NCBI RefSeq assembly: GCF_013386765.1
Contig: NZ_JACARE010000015.1
Span: 62,001-126,000 of the forward strand
Direction of reading: 5' to 3'
DNA from: Pseudomonas yamanorum
Lineage (GTDB): Bacteria; Pseudomonadota; Gammaproteobacteria; Pseudomonadales; Pseudomonadaceae
Length of the DNA stretch: 64,000 bases
In this document: one piece after another, positions 37,705 to 47,489 of the stretch
How the letters are laid out: every line of letters starts with the position of its first letter
Numbering within the stretch: the stretch's first letter is position 1
The notes under the pieces: generated by a model
The model's database searches: none
What the model saw: the letters and a program-made list of their open reading frames with translations, nothing else
Told to the model about the DNA's origin: nothing
Made by a program: the position numbers and the translations under genes

Positions 37705-38939
37705 AACCGGTCACCGCGCTCCACGTCATGTTGCAAGGTTCCCGGGTGGGTGAGTTGGTCGATATCCCCCGTAAAGGCCTGTATTTCTCCTTTGACCCGA
37801 GCTGGCTGTTGAAGGGTTTCAACCTGGCGCCCCTGCACATGGAGTTTTCATCGAGGCCCCAGCTGGCTGCGGACACCACGCTGTTCAATGGGCTGCATGG
37901 CGCCTTCAGCGACTCCCTGCCCGATGGTTGGGGGTTGCTGCTGATGGATCGTTTCTTTCGCCGCTCAATGGCGATTGAGCGGCATGCATTGGGACCTTTG
38001 GACCGATTGGCCTACATGGGCGACCGGGGCATGGGAGCATTGGAATACGTGCCTATGTTCGAGAAGGATCCCGATCAGGCGGCCCTGGATCTGGCCTCTC
38101 TCTACCAGGCTTCCCAAGACGTTCTGTCGGGTGAAACCTGCGAAGTGATTGAATCGTTGCGTTTCGCCGGTGGTTCCCCCGGCGGTGCCCGTCCCAAGGC
38201 GGTCATCGGGCTGTCGCCTGACAAGTCCCGGGCCATTTCTTCATTTGGTGAGATGCCGGATGGATACGAACACTGGTTGATCAAATTCCGCAGCCAGGAC
38301 GAGCATCGCGACAGCGGAGCGATCGAGCAGGTATACGCAATCACGGCTCGTAGTGCCGGCGTCGAAATTTCCGCTTCGGACTTGTTAGAGGTCCGGACAC
38401 CGACAGGCATTGAGCGCTTCTTTGCCACTCGCCGTTTTGACCGTGACGGCGCCACCCGGCGGCATATGCTGACAGCCGCTGCGATTCTGTACGCAGACTT
38501 CCGCATGCCCAGCCTGGATTATGGCGACCTTTTGCGCCTCACGTTCGCGGTTACCAAGGATGCCAGCCAGGTACAGAAAATGGCGCGGCTGATGGTGTTC
38601 AACGCGCTTGCCCACAACCGGGACGATCACGCTAAAAACTTCTCGTTCTTTGGCGCAACCAGTGGCTGGCAGATGGCGCCAGCGTATGACCTGACATTTT
38701 CCAGCACCAGTGGTCGCGGCAATGAGCACACCACGGCGTTTGCAGGCGCCGGCTACCCGACACGCAAGGTGATCACCGAAGTCTGCAAGCCATTCAGCTT
38801 TCTGGAGCCTGAGCTTTACATCGAGCAGACCCTGGACGCGTTATCGCAATGGAATCAGCACTGTGCCGACTTCGAGGTCGATAAGGACCAGCGGGAAAGT
38901 GTGCTGCTGACGCTTAACTCGGTGTGGAAAGACTTCTAA
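37701..38939 (+). CDS. hipA: HipA-family Ser/Thr kinase toxin
   Basis: Kinase of 412 residues of the HipA family, whose best-known members phosphorylate glutamyl-tRNA synthetase and induce persistence. The HipA N-terminal domain (about 5-110; FNGLHGAFSDSLPDGWGLLLMDRFF) is followed by a Gly-rich ATP loop GGSPGGARPKAVIG at about 157-170. The catalytic loop is HNRDDHAKNFSFF with Asp309, and the metal-binding Asp330 is in PAYDLTF. All key residues are present, so it should be active. It is translationally coupled to hipB. Confidence 0.92.
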   Translation: MKPVTALHVMLQGSRVGELVDIPRKGLYFSFDPSWLLKGFNLAPLHMEFSSRPQLAADTTLFNGLHGAFSDSLPDGWGLLLMDRFFRRSMAIERHALGPLDRLAYMGDRGMGALEYVPMFEKDPDQAALDLASLYQASQDVLSGETCEVIESLRFAGGSPGGARPKAVIGLSPDKSRAISSFGEMPDGYEHWLIKFRSQDEHRDSGAIEQVYAITARSAGVEISASDLLEVRTPTGIERFFATRRFDRDGATRRHMLTAAAILYADFRMPSLDYGDLLRLTFAVTKDASQVQKMARLMVFNALAHNRDDHAKNFSFFGATSGWQMAPAYDLTFSSTSGRGNEHTTAFAGAGYPTRKVITEVCKPFSFLEPELYIEQTLDALSQWNQHCADFEVDKDQRESVLLTLNSVWKDF

Positions 38940-38942
38940 CGC

Positions 38943-39344
38943 TTATTCCTGCCCAATCGACTCCAAAAACTCCGACCGCTCATCACTCATCCGCGCCAAA
39001 CAATCATTCTGCTGGATCGCGTACTCCTTGCTGCCCGCCACCGCCGGGAAGGTGTCCACGGCGCAATCCGCATCCCGTAACTTTTCCCACTTCTGCTGGG
39101 CATCCTTCAGACGAGCGGTAATGTCTGCCAGCTGCGTCTTGTTGCTGCCATAGGTCGAACCCATGCGTTCCAGCAGCCCCTGGTAGTTATCCTTGAGCAG
39201 TTGCTCGGCGGTGGTTTTGTTGTAGGTGGCGCATTCCAGGGTTTGTTTGTCGTTCTCGATGCCATCGCAGGGCGTGTTGTCAGTGTCTTCCGCCGCGTGT
39301 ACGCCGGTTGCGATGAGTGCCAAAGCCAGGAAAATCGATTTCAT
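38943..39344 (-). CDS. LprI/DUF1311-type periplasmic protein
   Basis: Exported protein of 133 residues with a signal peptide (MKSIFLALALIATGVHA) and four Cys in the mature part (PCDGIEN, LECATYN, DADCAVD, NDCLARM), a pattern fitting two disulfides in the DUF1311 fold. The family includes the lysozyme inhibitor LprI of mycobacteria; a protective cell-envelope role is possible but unproven here. It is convergent with hipA, with only 3 bases between stops. Confidence 0.82.
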   Translation of the reverse strand: MKSIFLALALIATGVHAAEDTDNTPCDGIENDKQTLECATYNKTTAEQLLKDNYQGLLERMGSTYGSNKTQLADITARLKDAQQKWEKLRDADCAVDTFPAVAGSKEYAIQQNDCLARMSDERSEFLESIGQE

Positions 39345-39463
39345 TGCGCCGTCTCATATCAGTTGATCAGCAAATTCTGGCTCAAGCGTAAGACAAAGAA
39401 CAGACACCCGTCAGAGATGTCATGTTGGCCTTTGTCGCGGATTGACGCTTTCGGCAATTCCCT

Positions 39464-39478
39464 TGTCGTTTTTGCACC
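39464..39478 (+). promoter_or_regulatory. TGTCGT-N4-GCACC motif shared with glyA1 promoter, candidate GbdR half-site
   Basis: TGTCGTTTTTGCACC lies 86 bases upstream of the dipeptidase ATG that begins the dimethylglycine gene set. The same TGTCGT-N4-GCACC pattern lies upstream of glyA (53313-53327). Both sets are GbdR targets in P. aeruginosa. Assignment is inference. Confidence 0.4.
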
Positions 39479-39563
39479 CGGCTCCTTCTGCCCCGGGGCA
39501 TATGCTGGCCCCAAAGCGCCGGCAGACGATTCGGCGCATGAATCGCCAATAAGGGGACGCCTG

Positions 39564-40541
<978 letters not shown>

Positions 40542-40556
40542 GCCACCGTACTTTTT

Positions 40557-40579
40557 CCCCCGACCGTCCGCGTCGGGGG
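40557..40579. other. GC-rich hairpin between dipeptidase and DUF5943 genes
   Basis: CCCCCGAC (40557-40564) pairs with GTCGGGGG (40572-40579) across a 7-base loop. No T-run follows on the plus strand, so it is more likely an mRNA-processing or attenuating stem than a full terminator. Confidence 0.4.
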
Positions 40580-40611
40580 CATTACCAAGCATTTTCCGGA
40601 GTTAAGTTTCC

Positions 40612-41142
40612 ATGGCCAAGATCGCCCCTCAATTGCCTATCGAAGTCGACAGCGAAACCGGTGTCTGGACCTCCGACGCCCTGCCGATGCTGTACGTGCC
40701 GCGCCATTTCTTCGTCAACAACCACATGGGTATCGAAGAAGTCCTGGGAGCCGACGCCTACGCCGAAATCCTCTACAAGGCCGGCTATAAATCCGCCTGG
40801 CACTGGTGTGAAAAAGAAGCTGAATGCCACGGCCTGGAAGGCGTCGCAGTGTTCGAGCACTACATGAAGCGCCTGTCGCAGCGCGGCTGGGGCCTGTTCA
40901 AGATCCAGGACATCGACCTCGACAAAGGCACCGCCAGCGTCAAGCTCGAACACTCGGCATTCGTCTACGTGTACGGCAAGGTCGGGCGCAAGGTCGACTA
41001 CATGTTCACCGGCTGGTTTGCCGGCGCGATGGACCAGATCCTCGAAGCCCGCGGCAGCAAGGTCCGCACCGTTGCGCAGCAAGTCTACGGCGGCTCCGAA
41101 GAGGGCCACGACGACGGCCTGTTCACCGTCAAGCCGTTGTAA
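40612..41142 (+). CDS. Dimethylglycine-operon companion protein (PA5397/DUF5943 type)
   Basis: Soluble protein of 176 residues. The middle of the sequence (AGYKSAWHWCEKEAECHGLEG ... GWGLFKIQDIDLDKGTASVKLEHSAFVYVYGK ... YMFTGWFAGAMDQIL) reads like the V4R/4-vinyl-reductase fold, a small-molecule binding module. It lies between the dipeptidase and dgcA genes, 15 bases before dgcA, and is conserved there in Pseudomonas. It may assist or sense dimethylglycine demethylation; this is inference. Confidence 0.82.
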   Translation: MAKIAPQLPIEVDSETGVWTSDALPMLYVPRHFFVNNHMGIEEVLGADAYAEILYKAGYKSAWHWCEKEAECHGLEGVAVFEHYMKRLSQRGWGLFKIQDIDLDKGTASVKLEHSAFVYVYGKVGRKVDYMFTGWFAGAMDQILEARGSKVRTVAQQVYGGSEEGHDDGLFTVKPL

Positions 41143-41157
41143 GTCGAGGAACCTGCC

Positions 41158-43218
41158 ATGGCTTTCGAAGCAATGTTTGCGCCGATCCAGATCGGCAAAC
41201 TGACCATCCGCAACCGCGTGCTCAGTACCGCCCACGCCGAGGTGTATGCCACCGACGGCGGGATGACCACCGACCGCTATGTGAAGTACTACGAAGAGAA
41301 AGCCAAGGGCGGCATCGGCCTGGCGATCTGTGGCGGTTCCTCGGTGGTCGCCATCGACAGCCCCCAGGAATGGTGGAGCTCGGTGAACCTGTCCACCGAC
41401 CGCATCATCCCGCACTTCCAGAACCTGGCCGACGCCATGCACAAGCATGGCGCCAAGATCATGATTCAGATTACCCACATGGGCCGTCGCTCGCGTTGGG
41501 ATGGCTTTAACTGGCCGACCCTGATGTCGCCGTCCGGCGTGCGTGAGCCGGTGCACCGTGCCACCTGCAAGACCATCGAGCCGGAAGAGATCTGGCGTGT
41601 GATCGGCAACTACGCCAGCGCCGCCAAGCGCGCCAAGGCGGGTGGCCTGGACGGTGTGGAACTGTCTGCCGTGCACCAGCACATGATCGACCAGTTCTGG
41701 AGCCCGCGGGTCAACAAGCGGACCGACGAGTGGGGTGGCACCTTCGAAGGCCGCATGAAGTTCGGCCTGGAAGTGTTGAAAGCGGTGCGCGCCGAAGTCG
41801 GTGACGACTTCTGCGTGGGCATGCGCCTGTGCGGCGACGAGTTCCATCCGGACGGCCTGTCCCACGAGGACATGAAGCAGATCGCCAAGTACTACGACGA
41901 CACCGGCATGCTCGATTTCATCGGCGTCGTCGGCTCGGGCTGCGACACCCATAACACCCTGGCCAACGTTATCCCCAACATGAGTTATCCACCGGAGCCG
42001 TTCCTGCACCTGGCGGCCGGTATCAAAGAAGTGGTCAAGGTTCCGGTGCTGCACGCGCAGAACATCAAGGACCCGAACCAGGCCACGCGCATCCTCGAAG
42101 GCGGCTATGTGGACATGGTCGGCATGACCCGTGCGCACATCGCCGACCCGCACCTGATCGCCAAGATCAAGATGGGCCAGATCGACCAGATCAAGCAGTG
42201 TGTCGGCGCCAACTATTGCATCGATCGCCAGTACCAGGGCCTGGATGTGCTGTGCATCCAGAACGCCGCGACCTCCCGTGAATACATGGGCGTGCCGCAT
42301 ATCATCGAGAAGTCCACCGGGCCGAAACGCAAGGTGGTGGTGGTCGGTGCCGGCCCTGCGGGGATGGAAGCCGCGCGCGTTGCCGCCGAACGTGGCCACG
42401 ACGTGACCCTGTTGGAGAAAAAAGAGTTTATCGGCGGGCAAATCACCACCGCCTCCAAAGCCCCGCAACGCGACCAGATCGCCGGGATCACGCGCTGGTT
42501 CCAGCTGGAGCTGGCGCGCTTGAAAGTCGACCTGCGCCTGGGCGTGGCCGCTGATGCCGAGACCATCCTGGACCTGCGTCCGGACGTGGTGGTGCTGGCG
42601 GTGGGCGGGCATCCGAACGTGGAGCAGAACGAACACTGGGGCGCGGCCGAAGGGCTGATCGTCAGTAGCTGGGACGTGCTCGACGGCAAAGTCGCGCCGG
42701 GCAAGAACGTGCTGGTGTACGACACCATCTGCGAGTTCACCGGCATGTCGGTGGCGGATTTCCTTGCGGACAAAGGCAGCCAGGTCGAGATCGTCACCGA
42801 CGACATCAAGCCGGGCGTGGCCATCGGCGGTACGTCGTTCCCGACCTACTACCGCAGCATGTACCCCAAGGAAGTGATCATGACCGGCGACATGATGCTG
42901 GAAAAGGTCTACCGCGAGGGCGACAAGCTGGTGGCGGTGCTGGAGAACGAATACACCGGCGCCAAAGAGGAGCGGGTGGTGGACCAGGTGGTGGTCGAAA
43001 ACGGCGTGCGTCCGGACGAAGCCATCTACTACGGGCTCAAGGAGGGTTCGCGCAACAAGGGCCAGATCGACGTTGAAGCCCTGTTCGCGATCAAGCCGCA
43101 GCCGTGCCTGAGCGAGCCGGGTGAAGGGTACTTGCTGTTCCGCATCGGTGACTGCGTGGCCCAGCGTAATACCCACGCCGCCATCTATGACGCCCTGCGC
43201 CTGTGCAAGGATTTCTGA
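41158..43218 (+). CDS. dgcA: Dimethylglycine demethylase subunit DgcA (FMN/FAD, TMADH-like)
   Basis: Flavoprotein of 686 residues, related to trimethylamine dehydrogenase and 2,4-dienoyl-CoA reductase. An N-terminal Old-Yellow-Enzyme barrel (about 1-340) and a C-terminal FAD/NAD domain (about 380-650; VVVVGAGPAGMEAARVAAERGHDV) are separated by the iron-sulfur segment. That segment reads QCVGANYC...LCIQNAATSREYMG, in which one of the four usual Cys is Ala. It demethylates dimethylglycine to sarcosine together with DgcB and passes electrons to the Etf pair. A REP doublet separates it from dgcB. Confidence 0.93.
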   Translation: MAFEAMFAPIQIGKLTIRNRVLSTAHAEVYATDGGMTTDRYVKYYEEKAKGGIGLAICGGSSVVAIDSPQEWWSSVNLSTDRIIPHFQNLADAMHKHGAKIMIQITHMGRRSRWDGFNWPTLMSPSGVREPVHRATCKTIEPEEIWRVIGNYASAAKRAKAGGLDGVELSAVHQHMIDQFWSPRVNKRTDEWGGTFEGRMKFGLEVLKAVRAEVGDDFCVGMRLCGDEFHPDGLSHEDMKQIAKYYDDTGMLDFIGVVGSGCDTHNTLANVIPNMSYPPEPFLHLAAGIKEVVKVPVLHAQNIKDPNQATRILEGGYVDMVGMTRAHIADPHLIAKIKMGQIDQIKQCVGANYCIDRQYQGLDVLCIQNAATSREYMGVPHIIEKSTGPKRKVVVVGAGPAGMEAARVAAERGHDVTLLEKKEFIGGQITTASKAPQRDQIAGITRWFQLELARLKVDLRLGVAADAETILDLRPDVVVLAVGGHPNVEQNEHWGAAEGLIVSSWDVLDGKVAPGKNVLVYDTICEFTGMSVADFLADKGSQVEIVTDDIKPGVAIGGTSFPTYYRSMYPKEVIMTGDMMLEKVYREGDKLVAVLENEYTGAKEERVVDQVVVENGVRPDEAIYYGLKEGSRNKGQIDVEALFAIKPQPCLSEPGEGYLLFRIGDCVAQRNTHAAIYDALRLCKDF

Positions 43219-43250
43219 TCCGACACTGAACTCATGTGGAAATTGATCAA

Positions 43251-43355
43251 TGTGGGAGCCGGCTTTTCTGTGGGAGCCGGGCTTGCCCGCGATGCAGGCG
43301 ACTCGGTCTTCAGTGAAGCCGAGTTGATGCCATCGCAGGCAAGCCAGCTCCCACA
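43251..43355. repeat. REP doublet with unlike arms and a nested partial copy
   Basis: A broken TGTGGGAGCCGGCTTTTC arm is followed at once by a complete TGTGGGAGCCGGGCTTGCCCGCG arm. The closing arm at 43331-43355 is of the GCAGGCAAGCCAGC type. It lies between dgcA and dgcB. Confidence 0.88.
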
Positions 43356-43402
43356 TTGATTCGGTTTCCATGCAGGACCAGTGTGGTCTGTGGAGCTTCA
43401 CC

Positions 43403-45346
43403 ATGTTGAACACCTTGCTTCCTGTTCTTTTGTTTGCCGCCCTGGGCCTCGCCGTCCTCGGCGCCCTGCGCCGGGTGAACATGTGGCGCCGTGGCCGTGC
43501 TTCCAAAGTCGACCTGCTTGGCGGCCTGTTGGCCATGCCCAAGCGCTACATGGTCGACCTGCACCACGTGGTCGCCCGCGACAAATACATCGCCAACACC
43601 CACGTCGCCACCGCCCTGGGCTTTGTGCTCTCGGCGCTGCTGGCGATCCTGGTGCACGGTTTCGGCCTGCATAACCGCATCCTCGGCTACGCCTTGCTGC
43701 TGGCCTCGGTGCTGATGTTTGTCGGCGCCACCTTCGTCTACCTGCGCCGGCGCAACCCACCTGCGCGCCTGTCGAAAGGGCCGTGGATGCGCCTGCCGAA
43801 AAGCCTGATGGCGTTCTCGGTAAGCTTCTTCCTGGTGACCTTGCCGGTGGCCGGGATCCTGCCTGCCGACTTCGGCGGCTGGCTGCTCGCCGCGCTGCTG
43901 AGCCTGGGCGTGTTGTGGGGCGTGTCGGAAATGTTCTTCGGCATGACCTGGGGCGGCCCGATGAAACACGCCTTCGCCGGTGCCTTGCACCTGGCCTGGC
44001 ACCGCCGCGCCGAGCGCTTCGGCGGTGGCCGTTCCACCGGTTTGAAACCGCTGGATCTGGCCGATAAAACCGCGCCCCTGGGCGTGGAAAAACCGCTGGA
44101 TTTCACCTGGAACCAGCTGCTTGGCTTCGACGCCTGCGTGCAGTGCGGCAAGTGCGAAGCTGCTTGCCCGGCGTTCGCCGCCGGCCAGCCGCTGAACCCG
44201 AAAAAACTCATCCAGGACATGGTGGTCGGCCTGGCCGGTGGCACCGACGCCAAGTTCGCTGGCAGCCCTTATCCGGGCAAAGCCATCGGCGAACACGGTG
44301 GCAATCCGCATCAGCCGATCGTCAACGGTCTGGTGGATGCTGAAACCCTGTGGTCGTGCACCACCTGCCGCGCCTGCGTGGAAGAGTGCCCGATGATGAT
44401 CGAGCACGTGGACGCCATCGTCGACATGCGCCGCCACCTCACCCTGGAAAAAGGCGCCACCCCGAACAAGGGCGCCGAAGTCCTGGAAAACCTGATCGCC
44501 ACCGACAACCCGGGCGGTTTCGCGCCGGGCGGGCGGATGAACTGGGCGGCGGACTTGAACCTGCCGTTGCTCAGCGACCGGAAAACCGTCGACGTATTGT
44601 TCTGGGTCGGCGACGGCGCGTTCGACATGCGCAACCAGCGCACCCTGCGCTCGTTCGTCAAAGTGCTAAAAGCCGCCAAGGTCGACTTCGCGGTACTGGG
44701 CCTTGAAGAGCGCGACAGCGGCGACGTGGCCCGGCGTCTTGGCGATGAAGCCACCTTCCAGCTGCTGGCCGCGCGCAATATCCAGACCCTGGCCAAATAC
44801 AGCTTCAAGCGCATCGTCACCTGCGACCCCCACAGTTTCCACGTGCTGAAAAACGAATACGGCGCCTTCGACGGCAACTACCTCGTGCAGCACCACAGCA
44901 CTTACATGGCCGAGCTGATCGACGCCGGCGCCTTGAACCTGGGCCAGCACAAAGGCAACAGTGTGACCTATCACGACCCGTGCTACCTGGGCCGCTACAA
45001 CGGCGAGTACGAGGCACCGCGCCAAGTGCTGCGGGCGCTGGGAATCGAGGTCAAGGAAATGCAGCGCTCCGGCTTCCGCTCCCGCTGCTGCGGTGGCGGT
45101 GGCGGCGCGCCGATTACCGATATTCCCGGCAAGCAGCGGATTCCCGACATGCGCATGGAAGACATCCGCGAGACCGGCGCCGAGCTGGTGGCCGTAGGTT
45201 GTCCACAGTGCACGGCGATGCTTGAGGGCGTTGTAGAACCGCGCCCACTGATCAAGGACATCGCCGAGCTGGTGGCCGATGCGTTGCTTGAAGACGCCGC
45301 CCCGGCCAAGACCCCGAAACGCGAACCTGCGCAGGTGCATATATGA
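43403..45346 (+). CDS. dgcB: DgcB, iron-sulfur membrane protein of dimethylglycine demethylation
   Basis: Protein of 647 residues. The N-terminus has three or four hydrophobic segments (MLNTLLPVLLFAALGLAVLGAL; about 70-125; about 140-180). Two [4Fe-4S] ferredoxin motifs follow: CVQCGKCEAACP (about 245) and CTTCRACVEECP (about 327). The C-terminal heterodisulfide-reductase-type CCG domain has CCGGGGGAP. It likely transfers electrons from DgcA and the Etf pair to the quinone pool. The start at 43403 has GGAG 7 bases upstream. Its stop overlaps the next gene (ATGA). Confidence 0.92.
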   Translation: MLNTLLPVLLFAALGLAVLGALRRVNMWRRGRASKVDLLGGLLAMPKRYMVDLHHVVARDKYIANTHVATALGFVLSALLAILVHGFGLHNRILGYALLLASVLMFVGATFVYLRRRNPPARLSKGPWMRLPKSLMAFSVSFFLVTLPVAGILPADFGGWLLAALLSLGVLWGVSEMFFGMTWGGPMKHAFAGALHLAWHRRAERFGGGRSTGLKPLDLADKTAPLGVEKPLDFTWNQLLGFDACVQCGKCEAACPAFAAGQPLNPKKLIQDMVVGLAGGTDAKFAGSPYPGKAIGEHGGNPHQPIVNGLVDAETLWSCTTCRACVEECPMMIEHVDAIVDMRRHLTLEKGATPNKGAEVLENLIATDNPGGFAPGGRMNWAADLNLPLLSDRKTVDVLFWVGDGAFDMRNQRTLRSFVKVLKAAKVDFAVLGLEERDSGDVARRLGDEATFQLLAARNIQTLAKYSFKRIVTCDPHSFHVLKNEYGAFDGNYLVQHHSTYMAELIDAGALNLGQHKGNSVTYHDPCYLGRYNGEYEAPRQVLRALGIEVKEMQRSGFRSRCCGGGGGAPITDIPGKQRIPDMRMEDIRETGAELVAVGCPQCTAMLEGVVEPRPLIKDIAELVADALLEDAAPAKTPKREPAQVHI

Positions 45347-46563
45347 GCGACATTATCCGCCGCGACCCACGGGCTGAATGGATCGCGCGTAACCGCCTGC
45401 ACCCGCTGCACGCGGCGATGCAGCCGGTGCAACACAGCTGGATGGGGCCTAACGGCGTCATCCGCAAGAACGTGCACGGTGTCGGTTTTATCGGCCCCAA
45501 CGGCATCAAGCGTATCGACCGCAGCGGCGCCCAGCAGGGCGGCGCGGCCAAGCGTTCGGCGGCGGTGGAAGTGCAGTTGCCGTTGCATCAGGTGGCAGCC
45601 CCGGCGTTCTACATCAACGTGGTGCCGGACATGGTCGGCGGCCGCCTGAGCAGCCACGACCGCGACCTGCTGGGCCTGGCCCGGCAACTGGCCGGCGACG
45701 ACGGGGCGGTACTGGCCGTGGTGTTCGGCGAGCACAAGGAAAACGCCTTTGCCACCGCCGGTGTCGACCGGCTGCTGGTGCTGGACGGTCATGAGTTCGA
45801 CGGTTATTCACCGGAGCAACGGGTCCATGGCCTGCGGGCTGTGGATAACCAGTTCAACCCGCGCCACTGGTTGCTGCCCGACAGCCGCAACGGCGGTGGT
45901 GAGTTGGGCCGGCGCTTTGCCGCCAGCCTCAAGGAACGCCCGGCCACGCGGGTCTGGCAGATCAAGGGCCAGGAATGTATTGGCCGCGCCGGTGCCGGCC
46001 AGGAAGACCTGGCCAGGCCTTTGCCTCGGATGATCCTGGCAGCGGCGGAATGCGCCGATCCTGTCAGCGAGACCCGTCACGAAGTGCTGCCGGTAGAGTT
46101 ATCCACAAGCCTGGCTCGCAGCTTGCCGCGTATCGAAGATTTGGGCGCGGTGGCCGTCGACCCGGCGGCGATTCCCATGGCCGAAGCGGAGTTTATTTTC
46201 TCCGGCGGCAACGGGGTCAAGGACTGGGCGCTGTTCCACCAGACCGCCGCCGCGCTGGGCGCCACCGAAGGCGCCTCGCGGGTGGCGGTGGACGACGGCT
46301 TCATGGCCCGTGACCGCCAGGTGGGCGCCAGCGGTACCTGGGTCACCGCCCGGGTTTACGTGGCGGTGGGGATTTCCGGGGCGATCCAGCACCTGCAAGG
46401 CATTGGTGCCTGCGACAAGGTGGTGGCGATCAACCTCGACCCGGGCTGCGACATGATCAAGCGTGCCGACCTGTCGGTGATCGGCGAAAGCGCCGCGATA
46501 CTGCAAGCCTTGATCGTTGCGGTCGAGGCCTACCGCAATGGCGCCAAGCGCGATGCGGCTTAA
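45343..46563 (+). CDS. etfA: Electron-transfer flavoprotein alpha subunit-like (PA5400 type)
   Basis: Protein of 406 residues. The C-terminal FAD-binding domain matches EtfA: SGTWVTARVYVAVGISGAIQHLQGIGACDKVVAIN, then CDMIKRADLSVIGESAAILQAL. The N-terminal about 80 residues (RDPRAEWIARNRLHPLHAAMQ) are an extension not seen in standard EtfA. With the following gene it forms a dedicated Etf pair for DgcAB. The start overlaps dgcB by four bases. Confidence 0.92.
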   Translation: MSDIIRRDPRAEWIARNRLHPLHAAMQPVQHSWMGPNGVIRKNVHGVGFIGPNGIKRIDRSGAQQGGAAKRSAAVEVQLPLHQVAAPAFYINVVPDMVGGRLSSHDRDLLGLARQLAGDDGAVLAVVFGEHKENAFATAGVDRLLVLDGHEFDGYSPEQRVHGLRAVDNQFNPRHWLLPDSRNGGGELGRRFAASLKERPATRVWQIKGQECIGRAGAGQEDLARPLPRMILAAAECADPVSETRHEVLPVELSTSLARSLPRIEDLGAVAVDPAAIPMAEAEFIFSGGNGVKDWALFHQTAAALGATEGASRVAVDDGFMARDRQVGASGTWVTARVYVAVGISGAIQHLQGIGACDKVVAINLDPGCDMIKRADLSVIGESAAILQALIVAVEAYRNGAKRDAA

Positions 46564-46573
46564 GGAAATGGCC

Positions 46574-47344
46574 ATGACCACGAATGTAATCAGCCTGGTG
46601 TCCATCGGCGCCCACCCGACGTCCGGCCGCCCACGGCGCGCCGAGCAAGATGCCCGTGCGGTAGAACTGGGCCTGCAACTGGCTGGGGATAACCTGCAAG
46701 TGCTGCACGCCGGCGACATCGGCGAGCCGACGCTGCGCGCCTACCTGGGCATGGGGTTGGCGCAGATGCATGTACTTGAGCAACCGGCCGGGGCGGACGC
46801 CTTGCCGGTGCTCAGCGACTATCTGCGGGACGCGGGCGCCCAGGTGGTGCTCACCGGCAGCCAGGCGGAAACCGGTGAAGGCTCGGGCATGTTGCCGTTC
46901 CTGCTGGCCGAGCAATTGGGCTGGCCGCTGATTGTCGGCCTGGCCCAGGTGGAATCCATCGAGGGCGGCGTGGCTCATGTGCTGCAAGCGCTGCCTCGGG
47001 GCCAGCGGCGGCGCCTGAAGGTGCGCCTGCCGTTTCTGGCGACGGTGGATAACGCGGCGCCCAAGCCCCGGCAAAGCGCCTACGGCCCGGCTCAGCGCGG
47101 GGTGCTGGAGGCGCATGATGTTGAGGTGTTGGAGGATGAGTTATTCACAGGTGCTGTGTTGCAGCCAGCCAAGCCACGGCCCAAGCGCCTCAAGGTAATC
47201 AAGGCCAAGAGCGGTGCGGACAGGATGAAGGCGGCCACGGCCAAGGCCAGTGGTGGCGGTGGGCAGGTGCTCAAGGGTGTCAGCCCGCAAGACGGTGCCC
47301 AGGCCATCCTTAAATTGCTTATAGAAGAAGGTGTCGTTCGCTGA
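46574..47344 (+). CDS. etfB: Electron-transfer flavoprotein beta subunit-like (PA5401 type)
   Basis: Protein of 256 residues. Family text includes VSIGAHPTSGRPRRAEQDARAVELGLQLA and VLTGSQAETGEGSGMLPFLLAEQLGWPLIVG, the EtfB nucleotide domain. The ATG at 46574 has AAGGAA 8 bases upstream; the ATG at 46568 is too close to that site. Pairs with the EtfA-like protein directly upstream and ends the dimethylglycine operon, which is followed by a REP doublet. Confidence 0.9.
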   Translation: MTTNVISLVSIGAHPTSGRPRRAEQDARAVELGLQLAGDNLQVLHAGDIGEPTLRAYLGMGLAQMHVLEQPAGADALPVLSDYLRDAGAQVVLTGSQAETGEGSGMLPFLLAEQLGWPLIVGLAQVESIEGGVAHVLQALPRGQRRRLKVRLPFLATVDNAAPKPRQSAYGPAQRGVLEAHDVEVLEDELFTGAVLQPAKPRPKRLKVIKAKSGADRMKAATAKASGGGGQVLKGVSPQDGAQAILKLLIEEGVVR

Positions 47345-47349
47345 CCCCT

Positions 47350-47449
47350 TGTAGGAGCGAGCTTGCTCGCGAAGAGCCTGAGACCTCCGCGTTAAACCTG
47401 ACACGCTGCGTTATCGTTGACGTTTTTCGCGAGCAAGCTCGCTCCTACA
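47350..47449. repeat. REP doublet, GTAGGAGCGAGCTTGCTCGCGAA class
   Basis: The arms TGTAGGAGCGAGCTTGCTCGCG and CGCGAGCAAGCTCGCTCCTACA are exact complements, about 55 bases apart. This third REP class occurs once in the window, just after the etfB stop, and may end the operon transcript. Confidence 0.9.
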
Positions 47450-47489
47450 GGAGATTTGTGGGTTTACCCACAATCCCTGTTAACCCACC

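Noticed and set aside
40582..43542. 986-codon open frame opposite dgcA
   Set aside because: It is the antisense shadow of dgcA in high-GC DNA; the sense protein has clear family motifs and the antisense one is a low-complexity His/Gln/Val-rich string.
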